Part shown: positions 48,401-61,391 of the stretch, piece after piece
How positions within the stretch are numbered: position 1 is the stretch's first letter
Layout: every line of letters starts with the position of its first letter
Source of the DNA: Neodiprion pinetum
Taxonomy: Eukaryota; Arthropoda; Insecta; Hymenoptera; Diprionidae
Assembly: GCF_021155775.2 (NCBI RefSeq)
Contig: NC_060238.1
Span: 25,326,470 to 25,390,469 of the forward strand
Reading direction: 5' to 3'
DNA: 64,000 nucleotides
Translations under genes and position numbers: made by a program
The notes under the pieces: model-generated
Seen by the model: only the letters and a program-made list of their open reading frames with translations
Databases searched by the model: none
Told to the model about the DNA's origin: nothing

Positions 48401-50562
48401 CATACTCCACACACGCCGCATAACAACGATCATTTGTCGAACACATCTTTCGCAATGGAAGAGCCAAGAGGAATCGGCGCTTTGAACAACGTCGACGTAG
48501 GGACAAATAAAGCTCCATTTATGCTTGCTCCAACACCGGCGCAACTTGGTCGGGCTCCGCTACAGAGGAGACAATCAATGGGTAAATAACATGTGAGACG
48601 ATGAAACGACCTATTTATCCAAATGGCAAATATTTATTGTATACTCTTAACAGCAATGCCTCCCACATCAAATGCGGGAGATCATGGGCCTCCGACGTCT
48701 CAGAATTCCGATAATCGGCAGCCTTCAAATTCTGTCCAGAACTTCGATCAGCTGCAACAAAATTCCAATACCGAGCTTCTGGCTGCGTCGTCACCATCCA
48801 CGAAGAAAGGTTCTTTCTTCAAGAAGAACGTCGAGGACGGCATGGACAGGTACAGGCAATTGTATGTCTACTTGGAGTGTAATAACAAAGATAAAAAATG
48901 AAGAGGAATTGATTAAATCACATGTGTATAATATTTCTAGGGTTCTGGAGCAAGTTAACTTCCAAGAGAAATTTTCATCGTTGCCAGAATTCAAGCCAGA
49001 GGAAATCCAGAGTCCGAGCGCGATCGGCATTACCAGTGGAACAGGTGCATCACCTCATGTCTCTGTTACACCGGGACTACATCAGTCTAACCTATCTTCA
49101 TCCATGCAGGATTATCGTAAGAAATCTGTGCAGGGACCTCATAGACCCAGTTGTAAGTAGTATCTTTGAAAACTGTGCAGACAAAAATTACAGAGTAATA
49201 CTTGAGAGTGTAATTATAACTTTATTTTTTTTTGTCATGTTAATTAACAGTGAATGAGGATGATACAGAGTCAGACATATCGATGTCAGTCACCCCTAAG
49301 TCGACGAGCAGTGTAAAATTGACGGGGAATCAATTTTTTGGTCCCGACTTCAACATAGAAGCATTTAGAACGAGCACTGATCCAGGCGGCGATGTTGATC
49401 CGAGTTCACCGCGGACTCCGAAGACTCCCAGCGGTGGGGTTGGCGGTGCGACAACCGGTGCGAGCAGAGGTGAAAACGAACGAGGTCACAGGAAGGTACT
49501 GGAGCAGCGACGAAAGCTCGTTATGCAGTTATTTCAAGAACAGGGTTACTTCCCGACGACGCAGGCGACTTCTTCATTTCAGGCAAATCATGCCGATATA
49601 TTTCCTACCAAAGCGAGTCTTCAACTGAAAATAAGGGAAGTTCGGCAAAAATTGAAGGCTAACTCGACGCCTGTGAGCGCCAGCAGTTTGGTCAGCCCGT
49701 TACCGGTGTCGGAGTCCTCACCTGGGGTTAACGGTAATTGATGGTTTTTCCTTATATCTCCTCTTACATCCAGGTATTAAGCGGACTTAGAGATTTGAGA
49801 TTTTGAAACTTTGCGTCACTTTGATTGTTTATGACAATAATGCAAATGAATATAATCGGCTCATACTTTCAGAGATGTTTATTGACATATTTGTGAATAA
49901 TTATGTTGTATGGGATGGTTCCCAGGTCAATAATTTATAATATGGACGGTCCAACATCATTAGTCCAACGAGGTAAAATTGAATTTTATCACGATTCCAC
50001 ACGGACGGGAAATCTAATCCGGAGTCCCTCTATCTGAATCTTTTTATTGAAAATTATAAAAATGGCAACCGAAAAACGCTAAATTAAGAAAAAATCGGGA
50101 CATTTGTTATCATAAAATCGTGACAACATCTTCTAAGGATTACATTTCAGGGGTGATCGATATCGAGAGGCCCGATGAAGAGACCCAGACAAAGAAATTT
50201 CGGATTTGATTACTCTGGACTAATTACGTTGTGGACCGTCCGTATTATTGACCTGGGAACCATCCCATACAATATAATTATTCACAAACACGACAATGAA
50301 CACCCTTGAAAGTATGAACCGGTTTTATTAGTTTGTACCATAAATTTGTTATGAACAATGAAAGTTACGCAAAGTTTCAAAATCTTGAACCTCTACAGTC
50401 CCCTTAACGTGCAAATCACTGGATCTCTGCTCTCTAGTTTCTCTCGCTCTTACTACCCTCTCGAATGTTTAAAGATTGAACTTCACAGGACCTCTTACTG
50501 CCCCCCCAACGTCGATGGGTGCTCCTCATTCGCTGCCGGTCGGCAATACCAGCGGTAGCTAG
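39308..50562 (+). CDS. cic: Capicua, HMG-box transcriptional repressor (long isoform)
   Basis: Coding exons: 39308-39745 (exon from about 39279), 40083-40659, 40745-41011, 41281-41392, 41497-41700, 41813-41928, 42018-42985, 43678-43903, 44630-44710 (cassette), 45436-45734, 45968-46405, 46497-46809, 46912-47234, 47350-47572, 47961-48167, 48309-48581, 48654-48849, 48941-49152, 49251-49733, 50489-50562. Frame is kept throughout, giving about 2009 residues. Exon 40083 carries the CIC-L N-terminal domain (DLSEWREHKVLALRDSHYYPG), and 41497 the conserved SSGIRKKFNGKQWRRLC block. A polyglutamine tract follows. The 14-3-3-type site RRSQSLGAL precedes the HMG box (RRPMNAFMIFSKRHRALVH). The C1 motif (LQLKIREVRQKL) sits near the end. 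Capicua binds TGAATGAA-type sites, and ERK signalling relieves its repression. Intron 41393-41496 has a GC donor. The acceptor at 47343 or 47349 is ambiguous by two codons. Confidence 0.95.
42431..42551 (+). repeat. cic: CAG/CAA polyglutamine tract in cic
   Basis: About 40 codons of almost pure CAA and CAG, interrupted by a short CAC/CAT histidine cluster, lie in frame in exon 42018-42985. The mixed codons make it less slippage-prone than a pure CAG array. Length polymorphism is likely between individuals. Confidence 0.9.
44630..44710 (+). other. cic: 81-base symmetric cassette exon of cic
   Basis: An acceptor (ATTTCACAG) ends at 44629 and a moderate donor (AAAAAAG|GTTTGA) follows 44710. The exon is 27 codons with phase 1 at both ends. 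It fits the phase of its neighbours exactly, so inclusion or skipping keeps frame. Included, it codes YGSRDVSPAYQPQLPQLV and then TNAVSKRKKA, leading into FSWQTIVL; skipped, the junction reads VLSFSWQTIVL. The FSWQT segment corresponds to the FPWHS block of the ataxin-1-binding region of human CIC. Exon status is inferred from phase, splice sites and protein-like sequence. Confidence 0.65.
45968..46405 (+). other. cic: HMG-box exon of cic
   Basis: The 438-base, phase-0 exon codes the whole DNA-binding HMG box, from RIRRPMNAFMIFSKRH to AHPDWKWCSKDRRK. The box is followed by an S/T-P-rich tail (VPLTPRTVDEPSALAPS). Box residues contacting DNA (RPMNAF, WKW region) look intact, matching the SOX-related but capicua-specific box. 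Confidence 0.93.
49781..50403. mobile_element. Foldback MITE with TTAA target duplication in last cic intron
   Basis: TTAA lies on both sides (49777-49780 and 50404-50407). The left arm begins GCGGACTTAGAGATTTGAGA and the right arm, reversed, GGGGACTGTAGAGGTTCAAG. Both continue GATTTTGAAACTTTGCGT and pair for about 200 bases, including TGTATGGGATGGTTCCCAGG against CCTGGGAACCATCCCATACA and ATATGGACGGTCCA against TGGACCGTCCGTAT. The centre (about 49980-50215) is unpaired. TTAA duplication is the hallmark of piggyBac-type integration, but the ends are not the usual CCC...GGG, so the superfamily stays open. It fills most of the 755-base intron before the last exon. Confidence 0.85.
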
Positions 50563-53171
50563 CCCCCACGCGCCAACTGTGATAGAAAGCGTACCCCCTC
50601 GCCCCGCAGCGCATCCGCCTCATAATGTTATGAGAACATCGTTATTAGAAGAACAAAATAATCGCATCGTCCGCACCGTGTAGTCTCTGTGAAACGATTA
50701 GCTGGGACGGGAGAAGAAGTTTACATTTTTTTTTTAAATCTTTTTTTTTCACTTTTTTTTTGTTATATTTTTTTTCCTATCTCTTCGAATTTCCTTCTCC
50801 AGGCGAAACGTGTTCGTGAGACTCGAGTGCTATTCTCCCGTTAACGTGGGCACACAATCGTTATTGATATTGAATACGGGCGGGGATGTCTTACATCGAT
50901 CGGCTACGTGGTTTAATTAAATAATATTATGTCAAACTCCTGTCGAGAGAATGTTTTAGTTTTCTGCATACTTAGTGGTATATCGGTATCGGAAAACTGG
51001 TGTGTCTCGTTTTTATTATTATATCTTTACGAATGCTTGTGCAATAATTCGTCGATGAACTTTATTGGCTTGAATCTTGTTCAGCAAAGTTAGGATTCGT
51101 TATTTTGTAAATTTATAAAATTACTGCAATATCGCTGAAATATTTCAGAGGAAATGAAAGGAAAAAAAAACGTATTATAAAACTTTCACAGTTTTAAGCA
51201 CGTGGTATGTGATTTAGAGTTTAAAAAAAAATCGTACTTGTATATGAATCCTTGGGTAACGCTCGAATCTTATATCTGATCAAATTTATGTCGTTACTTG
51301 CAACTGTGATTTGTACCCGTAGCCGAATTAAGCATGGCATAATTCAAAAGACGTGTAGCTGATTCTTGTAGTTATGTAGTAATTGATGCGGGGCGAATCG
51401 GACGAGGCCTATGCCAATGTTAATAATAATAATATTAATAATAATAATAATGTTATGGGAGAAAAACTTATAATAAAAAAGAAACATTAAAAGACGTGAT
51501 CCGGTGGTTAAATGCGCCGGTCCGTTTTAATGAAACGTTATCGCTATTAAGTCATTCTATAGAATTTAGATTAACATTTTATACATATATCTACACTATA
51601 TATATATATATCTTGATAATTGTTTAAAAAAAAAAAAAAAAAAAGAAAAGAAAACACGAAAACTCGAGAACAAAGTCCATAGAAATATATAAATATATAT
51701 ATAGTTATATATGTATTAAAATATTTGCACAAAATCTAGATGACGCAATCAACAAAAATGTGTTTTATATGATATAAGTGTAAATAATGGTATAGTACGT
51801 CTCGCGCTTGGGATGTTGCGTGATGACGAATCATTGTAATCATAGAAGCGATTTTTCGTTCGTGTTAAACCTTGGTGACAATGCGTTGAATTATTCTGTT
51901 AATTTGAGAAGGACATGATAAAGACACGGTGCCATTGTGTGGTAGCGATGATATCCAGGGAAAGTGCGAATGACGTTCAATTCCCTTGTTATATTATTTA
52001 ACGGTGTATTATTATATTAACGGTTAATCAATTCATTGCCCGATAGTTAATAAACATAGATCGTATTAATATGTAATTTAAAAAAAAAAAATATTTCCAA
52101 TATTATTGAAAGTACTTATCGACTGTTTTTAAAAGGCTTTGCTAAGGTTCAACGTATTTATACGTATTTTATAGGTGTTTTTAAAAAATGGTCACTTTTG
52201 TTTTTTTTTTTTTTTTTCTACTCCAATGGCCACCTTAGATTTAAGCGGTTTTATATTGGCTATATGATGATGTTTTTTTTTCTTTTTTTTTCTGTCCAAG
52301 CCGTGACTCATGTATTTTACACTCGTATACAATATGGCGCGTGTAGATCTGTTAATCAATTTCCAATTCGTCATTGATGAAAATGGCTTTCACATTCTAG
52401 CATGTTATCTACTTTTACCTACCACATATACATATAGATTTACATTTATGTATTCACATATACATCGACGCCCAATATATTTTGTTTTAACGGTCTTGTT
52501 TGAATCTATATAAATAATTCTTGTCTCAATTTTTTTTTTCCTTTTTTTTTCTACCACAATTTTATTCGAAAGAACGCTCTGTAAATCGTTGCGGAAATGT
52601 GTTGAATCTTGGCAAAATAACGAAAAAAAAAATATAATAAAAAATGGAAATATATTGTTGAGAAATTGGCTGTAAAATATAGATATTGTAATTAGCAAAA
52701 AATGTTCTGGAAGTGCACGATAAAATGTTCAGGTCTCGCGCGACGGCACGCATATATATTGTAGCTAAACAGCAGACAGCGCATGTTCTACATATTTTGT
52801 AAATAAAAACAATATAATTATATTATATTATATAAAGAAATAGAGTATAATAATTGAAGTATAGTAAAGGATATAGTCTTGTAATTTGTAGAATAATAGT
52901 TATTATTAAAAAAAAAAAAAAAACAAAAAAAAAACAGAAAAAATAACATAAGAAAATATTAATCACTAGTATAATTACTTCTACGAGTTTAGGCAGGATT
53001 AGGTTTAGTTTAATTACAAATAACTGGGCCTTTACACGTCATTGAAATTTTGGCTCGGGATTGTTTACTCCACTCCCTCATAATCAAATGCCATTTGGTT
53101 CACACCCTCCAGCCTCCGTATAAACTGAAAAACTTGTTCCCAAATGATTGATAACTCTTGATACCATTATT

Positions 53172-53203
<32 letters not shown>

Positions 53204-56200
53204 CACATATACACACACATATATATATAATATACTTTTGCTGCCCAATAATAATTTTTGCAATTACCGATTTACTATAATTATTACTATTTATTTATTA
53301 TTATTAGAATTTTTTTTTTTTTTTTTTCGACACCAACTTAAGAACGCGGCAAGCGTGCTGCAAGCAAATATTGACAGAGTGAAGCGCAAATATTTCGCGA
53401 TAAGATTTCTTTTTAGGTAATTTAACAATTTCTCTGATCATTGTTGCATGAAATGATATAGAAATGTCTTGACGTGTTCGTTCTACCTCATTTGTCATAT
53501 CCGACATGTACTTTTCTGTAAAAGATTACTCATGAGGTTTTACGTTTACTTGAATTTTCTTTCTATTTTTTTTTTTTTTTCTAAAATCTTAAAATCCAAT
53601 GAGGATTTTGAAGCAACGGACTATTTCACAACTTTAATACTTTTAAGAAAACAGGAAAACTGAAATAGCGTACTTAAACTAGCTTCTCAGAACAATTCTT
53701 TCAATTTTATCACATATGTAATATATGACTTTTGTCACAGATTATATTGTTCTTTGATTTCTTCGGAAATTTGCAGTAAAATGTCGCCCAGATATGAAAT
53801 AACAATGGTTCGATTGAAAAATTAGCCATTAGTCCGTCATTTGTTGAAGATAATTTTTATCTTATGCAGAAAAGCACATGATAGGATTATTGCGTAACAC
53901 GATCTTGTCAAGGACCTTATTCTATGGGGGGTGGGGGAACTTACAGAAGATGAACACTAAGACGCTCTCTGACAGTGAAATTTCCTTATGTAAATGGGGA
54001 TCGCGGCCGATAAGCGATATTGTAGAGTCTCGTAAAATCCTCATCCTTGCCTCGCTCGAACAACAATTAGTAAAATTTACCACATTTTGTACTTGATTTA
54101 AATTTTAAGTAAGCTATTTTCCAGTATTGATAAGATTTTTAAATAAGTTTCTTGAAAATTACTACTATTATTATTATTATCTACAAGTTTTTTTTTTTCT
54201 TATTTATACATACATATTTTTCGTAACTCGTTGAATAACGCGAAGAAATTTGCTTGGTGACTATTAGCCGTTGCTCGTATGACTGTGATTTAGAAAAGCA
54301 GAACTATAAAGGATAAACCGCTGGGCGGCTATAATAGCTAGCAGTTTCCTCGCTCAATAATTTATCTCCCTGAACATATTCGTTATCCTCTTTTTTTCTC
54401 CATTTCGTCAAAGGAAGAGAGGAAGAATATCAAAGAATTACATTCATAGAAATGCTATGATGTTTGATAAAGAAAGATAGGAAGAAAAAAACTCGACAAC
54501 TTACGACGAACAGCGAGCCTTACCAACATCCAAATTATACCCTCCCCTAAATACTTTTTATATTATTATTTGTGTTATTGTATTTTTACCAAGATATAAT
54601 TATTAATTACTTATTACTATTATTATTATTATTATTACTATCATCATCATCATTATTATCATTATCATTATTATTACTGTCGTCGTCGTCATTCTTATAT
54701 TTCTTATTGTTTAATTTTGAAATATTTCTAAAATTGTTAAATATAATACACTATATCAATCAAGTATAATGTTATCGAAATATGAATTAGATAAAATGAA
54801 TACCACACGTACAAGTGATAATGTCTATCTATTAATCAATATATCCATGCGGTAAATTCTTCTTTTTTCTTTTCTTTTTTTTCAATAAAAATACCCTTGA
54901 TGTATGATGTAAATCTTTACTACTCAACGTTGTGATTATATACAAATGTGACACATACATAACGAAGACGATGAGGATATTTTGAAACTGATCTTTCAAA
55001 CTACTTGAGGTGATTCCGTGTACCTTGAGATAACTGGAACGAAACTTTGAACGTGAATATCAAAGGTCTGCTTCAAACGACCCTCTCTGTATGTATGCGT
55101 GTATAATTTGTGTACAAAGTATGCACTCATATATACATGTACGAAATGACGAGTATGATAAACATATATTTGACATTTTATAATAGCCACTATCTGGCAG
55201 AAGCTTGAAACTCTTTATCGACAGCGGTGGACATGTTTGGTTCATTTACAATTTTCAATTACACCCAAAGTATGCGTGTGCAGATAAGTAGCCGTAAATG
55301 ATTGCGACACACGCTATGCTTTAAGGTAATGAAACAAGCATCGGTGGTGCTTGGTAGACTTTAAAGCCTACCTGAGACTTCACCAGCCGATTAGTACACG
55401 CTAGACCAAATTTATAAAGTGACTGTACAATAATTTCGAAGTGCACATTTTGACGATGTATTATAAAATTTGTTCGTTATAACATTTTAATTAATTAAAT
55501 TTAGTTAGATGAATCAGGAACACTGTATTGCATATTTGCAAATAGGTTATGCTTTTTTAGTACAGTTTCCAATGTTCTATAAAGTATGTGTTTCATAATA
55601 CTTGAAAGTTTGCTAAAAGTCATTTAATTCTCCGTCGCGCACATCGTTGTATTAACAGATAACAGAAAACAGTATTTAAGGGTATTTTTGGTTAAGATAA
55701 ATTAAAGACAGGTGCAATGATCACACGAATATCAATTAGCTGGTTGAAACTTCAGTTAATGTCTATAATGTATTACAATTCGATTCGCTTTCCTTGTAGC
55801 TAAAGTCGAGATCTGGTGCATGGATTCCCCAAAGTAGCGAGAACGATCCTTTCTGACAATTTATAAGATTACCAAAAAATGAAATGAACAAATATTGAAT
55901 ATTGTGTGAACATTTTGACGACAGCCGCAGTACGAGGTAACGATTATTAATACAATCATATTACCGCGTGGCTATATGGATGCTTACATCAACATTAGAA
56001 ATTTAAGTGGTTTAACGGTAAAAACTTTTCGATGCTTAGAAATTCACAGTCATGCCTTATAGACCAAACATCGTAATAATTGAAATGCATTTCTGTTGTG
56101 GGAAAAGGAACTTCCTCATTGAGAATAAATGAAACTAAATGATATTTTCTTCAAATTGCTATACGTAACAATTTATTGTCGACAACTAATTGAATACTCA

Positions 56201-58172
56201 GTGATTCAATTGCTTTTGGGAACAGCCATACGGTGTATGAAGTTTTGTTAATTTTAATCAAGATACTCTGAAACGATAATTAGGAAGTAAATTTCTGTTT
56301 CAATTTTTTGAGGAAAAACATTGGATGTATTATTTTTTTTGAAAAGCATAAATTTTTAAGGGTATTACATACTTTAATGTGTATATAATACGATGTATAA
56401 ATCATACTGTTATATGACTGTAATAATAATTGAGATATATAATAATAATAATAATAATAATAATGGTAATAGTAATAATAATAATGTTAATTACGATACC
56501 AAGACGTAACAATTATTTGAAAATAAAATTAAGTGACAGGGAAAAATACATAAATTAAATTGAATATTTGCTAGAGAAATTGGATAATTGATATTCGGGT
56601 GAATGTCGCGTTAAAAGAGAAGCGTGAATCGAATTATTTAATGTCTAAAATAGGAAATTGCGTGTGACAGAATAAATAAGATGTTGAAATCTGTGTTGAC
56701 AATCGCCGACATATTGAGCTTACATTAATAACTGAACGATATTGTAGAGACACAATATGCCTTCGAAGTGTTGAAAATAAATTTTCTACTTTTTATTCGT
56801 AAGTACATTTTTACGAAATCAGTTAAATGTTAATATTTAGTATCGATCGTTCGGTGGGTACATTTTTAACGTGTTCACGTATATTTCGACGAATTTTTGT
56901 ATTGTACTTACGATTGAAAATCTAAATTTTGTATTCCCATTTTGGGAAGAGGTTGATTATAACTGTTGATTTTCAAGTAATTTTCAAGCTTCTACTTCGA
57001 GCTTGATTTGTCAGGTGAATGTAGCTTACTTGTATATATGGTACATATATAACAAAACCCAGTCCGCTGTTAGTTACAACATATTATTAATCTTTTAGTA
57101 TAAATATGAATATCTTTGTTAAGATAAAAATCGACCGCGTAAACTTCCGTAATGTTGTATCATTTTGATGCTATTATAAATCGCATTAGAGAACGTAAAT
57201 TATATACAAATAGAGGTACGTGTTATATTATATTATCGAGAATGTGATCGAAGCGAGAGATGTTTATTATTTCATGTTGTTCGATAAAGAGAATTGGTAA
57301 CAATTTGCACAATCCTGCATGAGCTGCAGTCTTTCTCCACTAGCCTTTCCTGTACATAAAACGATAAATATTTGATTGTGCGATATGACGATACGTATAA
57401 TCATAATCAATAAACTGTAACGATATTATAGACTCAAGTATGTGAATCATTTAAATAATATACACACATGCATATATATATATTAATAATTTTATTGTAA
57501 ATGTGTTACATAATGTGTATTTCGTACATCCCGAGTACTTGCAGTAGGCATTAGATAGAAAATATTGCTTGAGGATATTTTTTCAATGCCAACAATGTGA
57601 TCACTTCATGTAGAGAAAGCGATATAATAAATTTCATGTAGAATTAATAGTTTGAACGTGTCTTTTGAGTCTTTTCGTATCCGCTTCTTAACAAGACCAG
57701 AAACTACATGAAATCTAAGAATTTATCGCTAAATCAAGTTTCTTTTTACTGTCTCGTACAATTTGATAGTCCTTTGGATATCTCTCATCAAACACATTAC
57801 ATAGAATATTTTCGTATCGTTTTATAAATAATTTAAATGCTATATCTAATGTTCTAGTCGATTAACTATTTATAGTGGATAAAGGGAATGTTTTTTCTCA
57901 CTCGTGCGATGAGTGAAGAATGAATAATTGCGAAATTTTTCACCTTTTACCCCAGTCAGATTGTCCAGGCCAAGGTAGTCGCAGAGAGAAATAATCCTGC
58001 TCGAAACGTGACACCCTGATGATTTTGCTCCGATTACTTCCAAGAAACGAATATAATGACGAATGTAGCACCATTTAATCGATATATCTGAAGAGGAAGC
58101 ACGGGTTACACATATCAATACTGGTAATTTTAACGCAATGAAAATCAACTGGAATTGATATCAACTTACTCA
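50563..58172. other. cic 3' UTR and AT-rich spacer without supported genes
   Basis: No coding gene is visible. Candidate + strand polyadenylation signals are AATAAA at 52049-52054 and 52802-52807, so the cic 3' UTR is probably 1.5-2.3 kb long. The remainder is strongly AT-rich with poly-A/T runs, (GT)n at 53163-53195, (TA)n and (TAA)n tracts (54610-54680, 56440-56490). A tRNA-Gly-like fragment is at 55338-55394. On the minus strand the right end should contain the 3' UTR of GCC1. Confidence 0.6.
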
Positions 58173-61055
58173 TCAATGTTGTTTGAGGTGACGAATTTTC
58201 TCCACCTCTTCCGGAGTGAAGTGAAGAATTGTAGAAATAGCATTCAACATATGCCGCTTACTGGATGCATTATTAGTCAGGAGGTAATTCAGTACGACAT
58301 TCTTCAAGTACTCGAGATTTGCACCTTCTCTGGATTTGTAGGCTTTCAATCTACATGCATACGTGGAAAAAGTTGAGTCGAAAACATTTTTTTAATGCTA
58401 GTTATTATAATATTTCTCTTCTAGTTCCCTAGCGTACCTTGTAACTTCATTTTCTAGTCTCTTCAATTCCTCCCTGTGTCTTTCAGTAGCTTTTATATAT
58501 TCTCTGTGTTTCTCTCTAATATCTGCTTCCATTTTCATATTGCTTTTTCGTAATCCTGAAACCTGGACTTCTCGCCGCGCCAATTCTTGAGCGTAATGGA
58601 GCATAGGTGGACTGTCGGCTGTCAGCAAGCCTGTAACGAGATCAACTGCTGGCTCGGAAATATTGTCCGGAGTTGGAGATTTGGAGCGGTCTTCCTGATC
58701 TCCAGAAGAAGCTTTCTTTGGCAGTAACGCGTGAAATGATGACTTTAAGGTTTGAATTTCTTGGTCCTTTTCCTGAATTAATACTAATGTTCGTTCCCTT
58801 TGACGTTGAAGCTGATGTTCCAAAGTTGAAATCTTCCCTCGGAATTCATTCTCTTTCAGAGATAGCGATCGTTCACTTTTCAATCGTTCTTCTCTGAGTA
58901 GCTGCAATACATCGACTGTGGTTATTACTGTTAAAACTTGAGTGACAAATTTGTTTTTGCCCACATATTCTGTATTTTTATTACCTGTTGCTGATTTTCT
59001 AATTGAGATTTGCATTCTTTTTCTTTGTTAATTATATCTGCATGCGACCTGCGCAATCTTTCTTCCAAATTTTTAACCTGCAATTTAGCAGCATTCAACT
59101 GCAGTTTGTAATTGCCGCTTTCATTTGATTCAGAAGCAGTAATTTTGTCCCGTTCTTTATTCAGTGAGGAATCAGGTATCGCATGACGAAGCTGGGCCGA
59201 TGTTTTCAATTTAAAATCTTCGAACTCTTGCTCTAGCTTTTCATACTTTTCTTTGTACTCTAGATCCTCGTTAACATCGCGTAGATTTAATTTACCTAAA
59301 AGATCTGACATTTTTGTTCATAAACTCTGAGTAGAACTTGCACGATTGAGCTAACTATTAAAATAGACCTGGAGGATACGTTACTTTTGATATCAGACGA
59401 CTTGTCCTGATTAGCCAGGTCCGACATACGAGCATAGAGCTTCTTTATTTTAGCTGCAATTTCTTCTGGATCATTTTCAAACCTTCCTGTTTCTTTATCT
59501 TTACATCCAGCCCCCTGCAAGTTGGCCAATTGGTCCTTTAGCTTTTGAATAGCTTGCTGATCCTGATGCCTCAGTCTATCGTATCCTCCGACTGTTTCCG
59601 ATAATTCTGCTAATCGAGCCTCCAACCCTGCGACTCTGGATTCATGCGTCATTGCTAGAATTCTTGCCTGTTGTTCTGCGGCAGAGGCTCTTTTTTGTTC
59701 CTATATACAATGAGATATTATACAATCGGTCGTTCATTGGAAGTAACAATTTTATGAACTCTGTGCTATTGTTACCTCTTGAATTGCATTGCGATGTTGT
59801 TGTTTTAAACTCGCCATTTCAGATTGTAAAGAAAGCAGCAGTGGAGGAGTTTCTTTTGCAGCTGCCTCTGCTTGTTTCAATTTATTCCTAGCAATTTCTA
59901 ACTCCGCCTCTAGCAACTTACTTTGCTCTTTACTCGCGACATTGATCTTTAGATCTCTAACTTGGTTTTCCAACTGTTCTTTGGCGCATCTTTCGTCGTT
60001 GAGCAGTCTTTGCAGTTCCCTACAAATTGATAATATAATCCACATTATTACCTTAACAATTTCATTGTGAAGTTTGAAAAAAATTTGCTGTAATAACAAG
60101 TTGGTCAAGGCAAAAAATATTCGATTAGTTAATCTGCATGCAAGCCAATGTACCAACAATGGTCGAAAGCAATCTTCATACAAGTGAGGTATATGTACTT
60201 AATCATTGCGGAATGATCAGCTTGCTCCTTTTCCCGTTCATGCCGTTCCATGATCAGTTTATACTTAACATGTTCAACCTCGGAGCGTGTCTCTTTTTGT
60301 GCCTGTTTTAATTTTTCTCTCAACTCTCTGATAACTTTTTCATACTGGAAAATATTTCACATAATCAAATCAAAAGATGTTTCAAAATATCAATTTAGAC
60401 AAATATTGCTGTTTTTAAAATTTAATTGCACTCACTTCTTCTCTTTCCGTACGCAGCTGTTTTTTATCAGACTGAAAATTCGCCTCCATTTTTGATTTTT
60501 CTGCCGAAAGAGTTGCTAGTGAATTCATCAGGGCACTAAGCTGAGTTTTTAACTGCTCCACCGTCTCTGGTTGGCTTGCTTCTTTTTTAGAATTGGGCAC
60601 CTGAAAGTATAAAGTTTGTCAAAAAAGTATTCAACGAACATTTACTGCATCCCATATACAACTATGGATTGATAATATGAATACGCAATCGCTTGTAAGT
60701 ATAGTAATGCGATTCATCTTCAAGTACCGGTTCAGTGCCAGTTTTCAAATCCGACGGTTTATCATTTTTATCAACGTCAGCCTTAGTTTTAAGGATAAAA
60801 GCTTTGAGGCTTTCTTCTAGGGCTTCTTTTTCCTTTATTAGACTTTCGTACGCCGGCACGATATCTGAAATAATATACAAATTAGATGTACATCGTCGCG
60901 TGTCCGGTTACCCGAGCGTTTCAAATGTTGCGCGCCATTTTTTATTCCGCTGCACTCAGCTATTACCAACCTCTCAAACGGTTTTCATACTTGGTTAGCT
61001 TTTGCCTCTGCTTGTCTACGATTTCCCAGAGCTCCTTCTTGCTAGTTTTTTCCAT
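58173..61055 (-). CDS. GCC1: GRIP and coiled-coil domain-containing protein 1 (golgin GCC88)
   Basis: Nine exons on the minus strand: 61055-60971, 60864-60728 (donor uncertain), 60600-60436, 60344-60199, 60019-59776, 59700-59385, 59304-58985, 58901-58438, 58329-58173. This gives about 677 residues. The N-terminus (SKKELWEIVDKQRQKLTKYE, then AYESLIKEKEALEESLKAFI) matches the GCC88 family. The middle is almost all heptad-rich coiled coil. The C-terminus is a GRIP domain (REGANLEYLKNVVLNYLL...ISTILHFTPEE) with the conserved Tyr that docks on Arl1. The family tethers endosome-derived vesicles at the trans-Golgi. All junctions keep frame, except that the exon 2 donor is a weak CCG|GTACTT; the better-looking continuation runs into a stop. 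It is tandem with the deacylase gene upstream, with 336 bases between the coding regions. Confidence 0.88.
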
Positions 61056-61391
61056 TTTATTAATCACCTTCTGGACTTACAGGTTGAATACAACGTATGC
61101 TTGCAATATTCATAGGTGATTGAGCTTATAAATCAGTTCAGAAATGAAACGGAGATGTTAAATAGGATAGCGTATGACAGCTGGCGATTGCAATCATATT
61201 CACGAGCACACGTGCTTCCAGTATTGCCAACGTTATAATTTCGTGCTCTTTCTCGCACTGATTAGTGACACCATCTTTGATTTATTTTAGAACAGATGAA
61301 TGGTCGCAAGGCAGGAATTGAATGGGTGGGCTTAAAGCAGAATTTTTAGAATTTATTTTATTTCCAGACTCAAGCGCACGACGTCTTTAAA
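61056..61391 (-). terminator. Gap between deacylase 3' end and GCC1 5' end
   Basis: On the minus strand two overlapping AATAAA signals (complement of 61352-61362) lie about 30 bases beyond the deacylase stop codon, so that 3' UTR is very short. The remaining about 290 bases must hold the GCC1 promoter and leader. I see no other gene. Confidence 0.55.

Noticed and set aside
58155..58376. 73-codon open frame on + at the GCC1 3' end
   Set aside because: It is the antisense shadow of the GRIP-domain exon.
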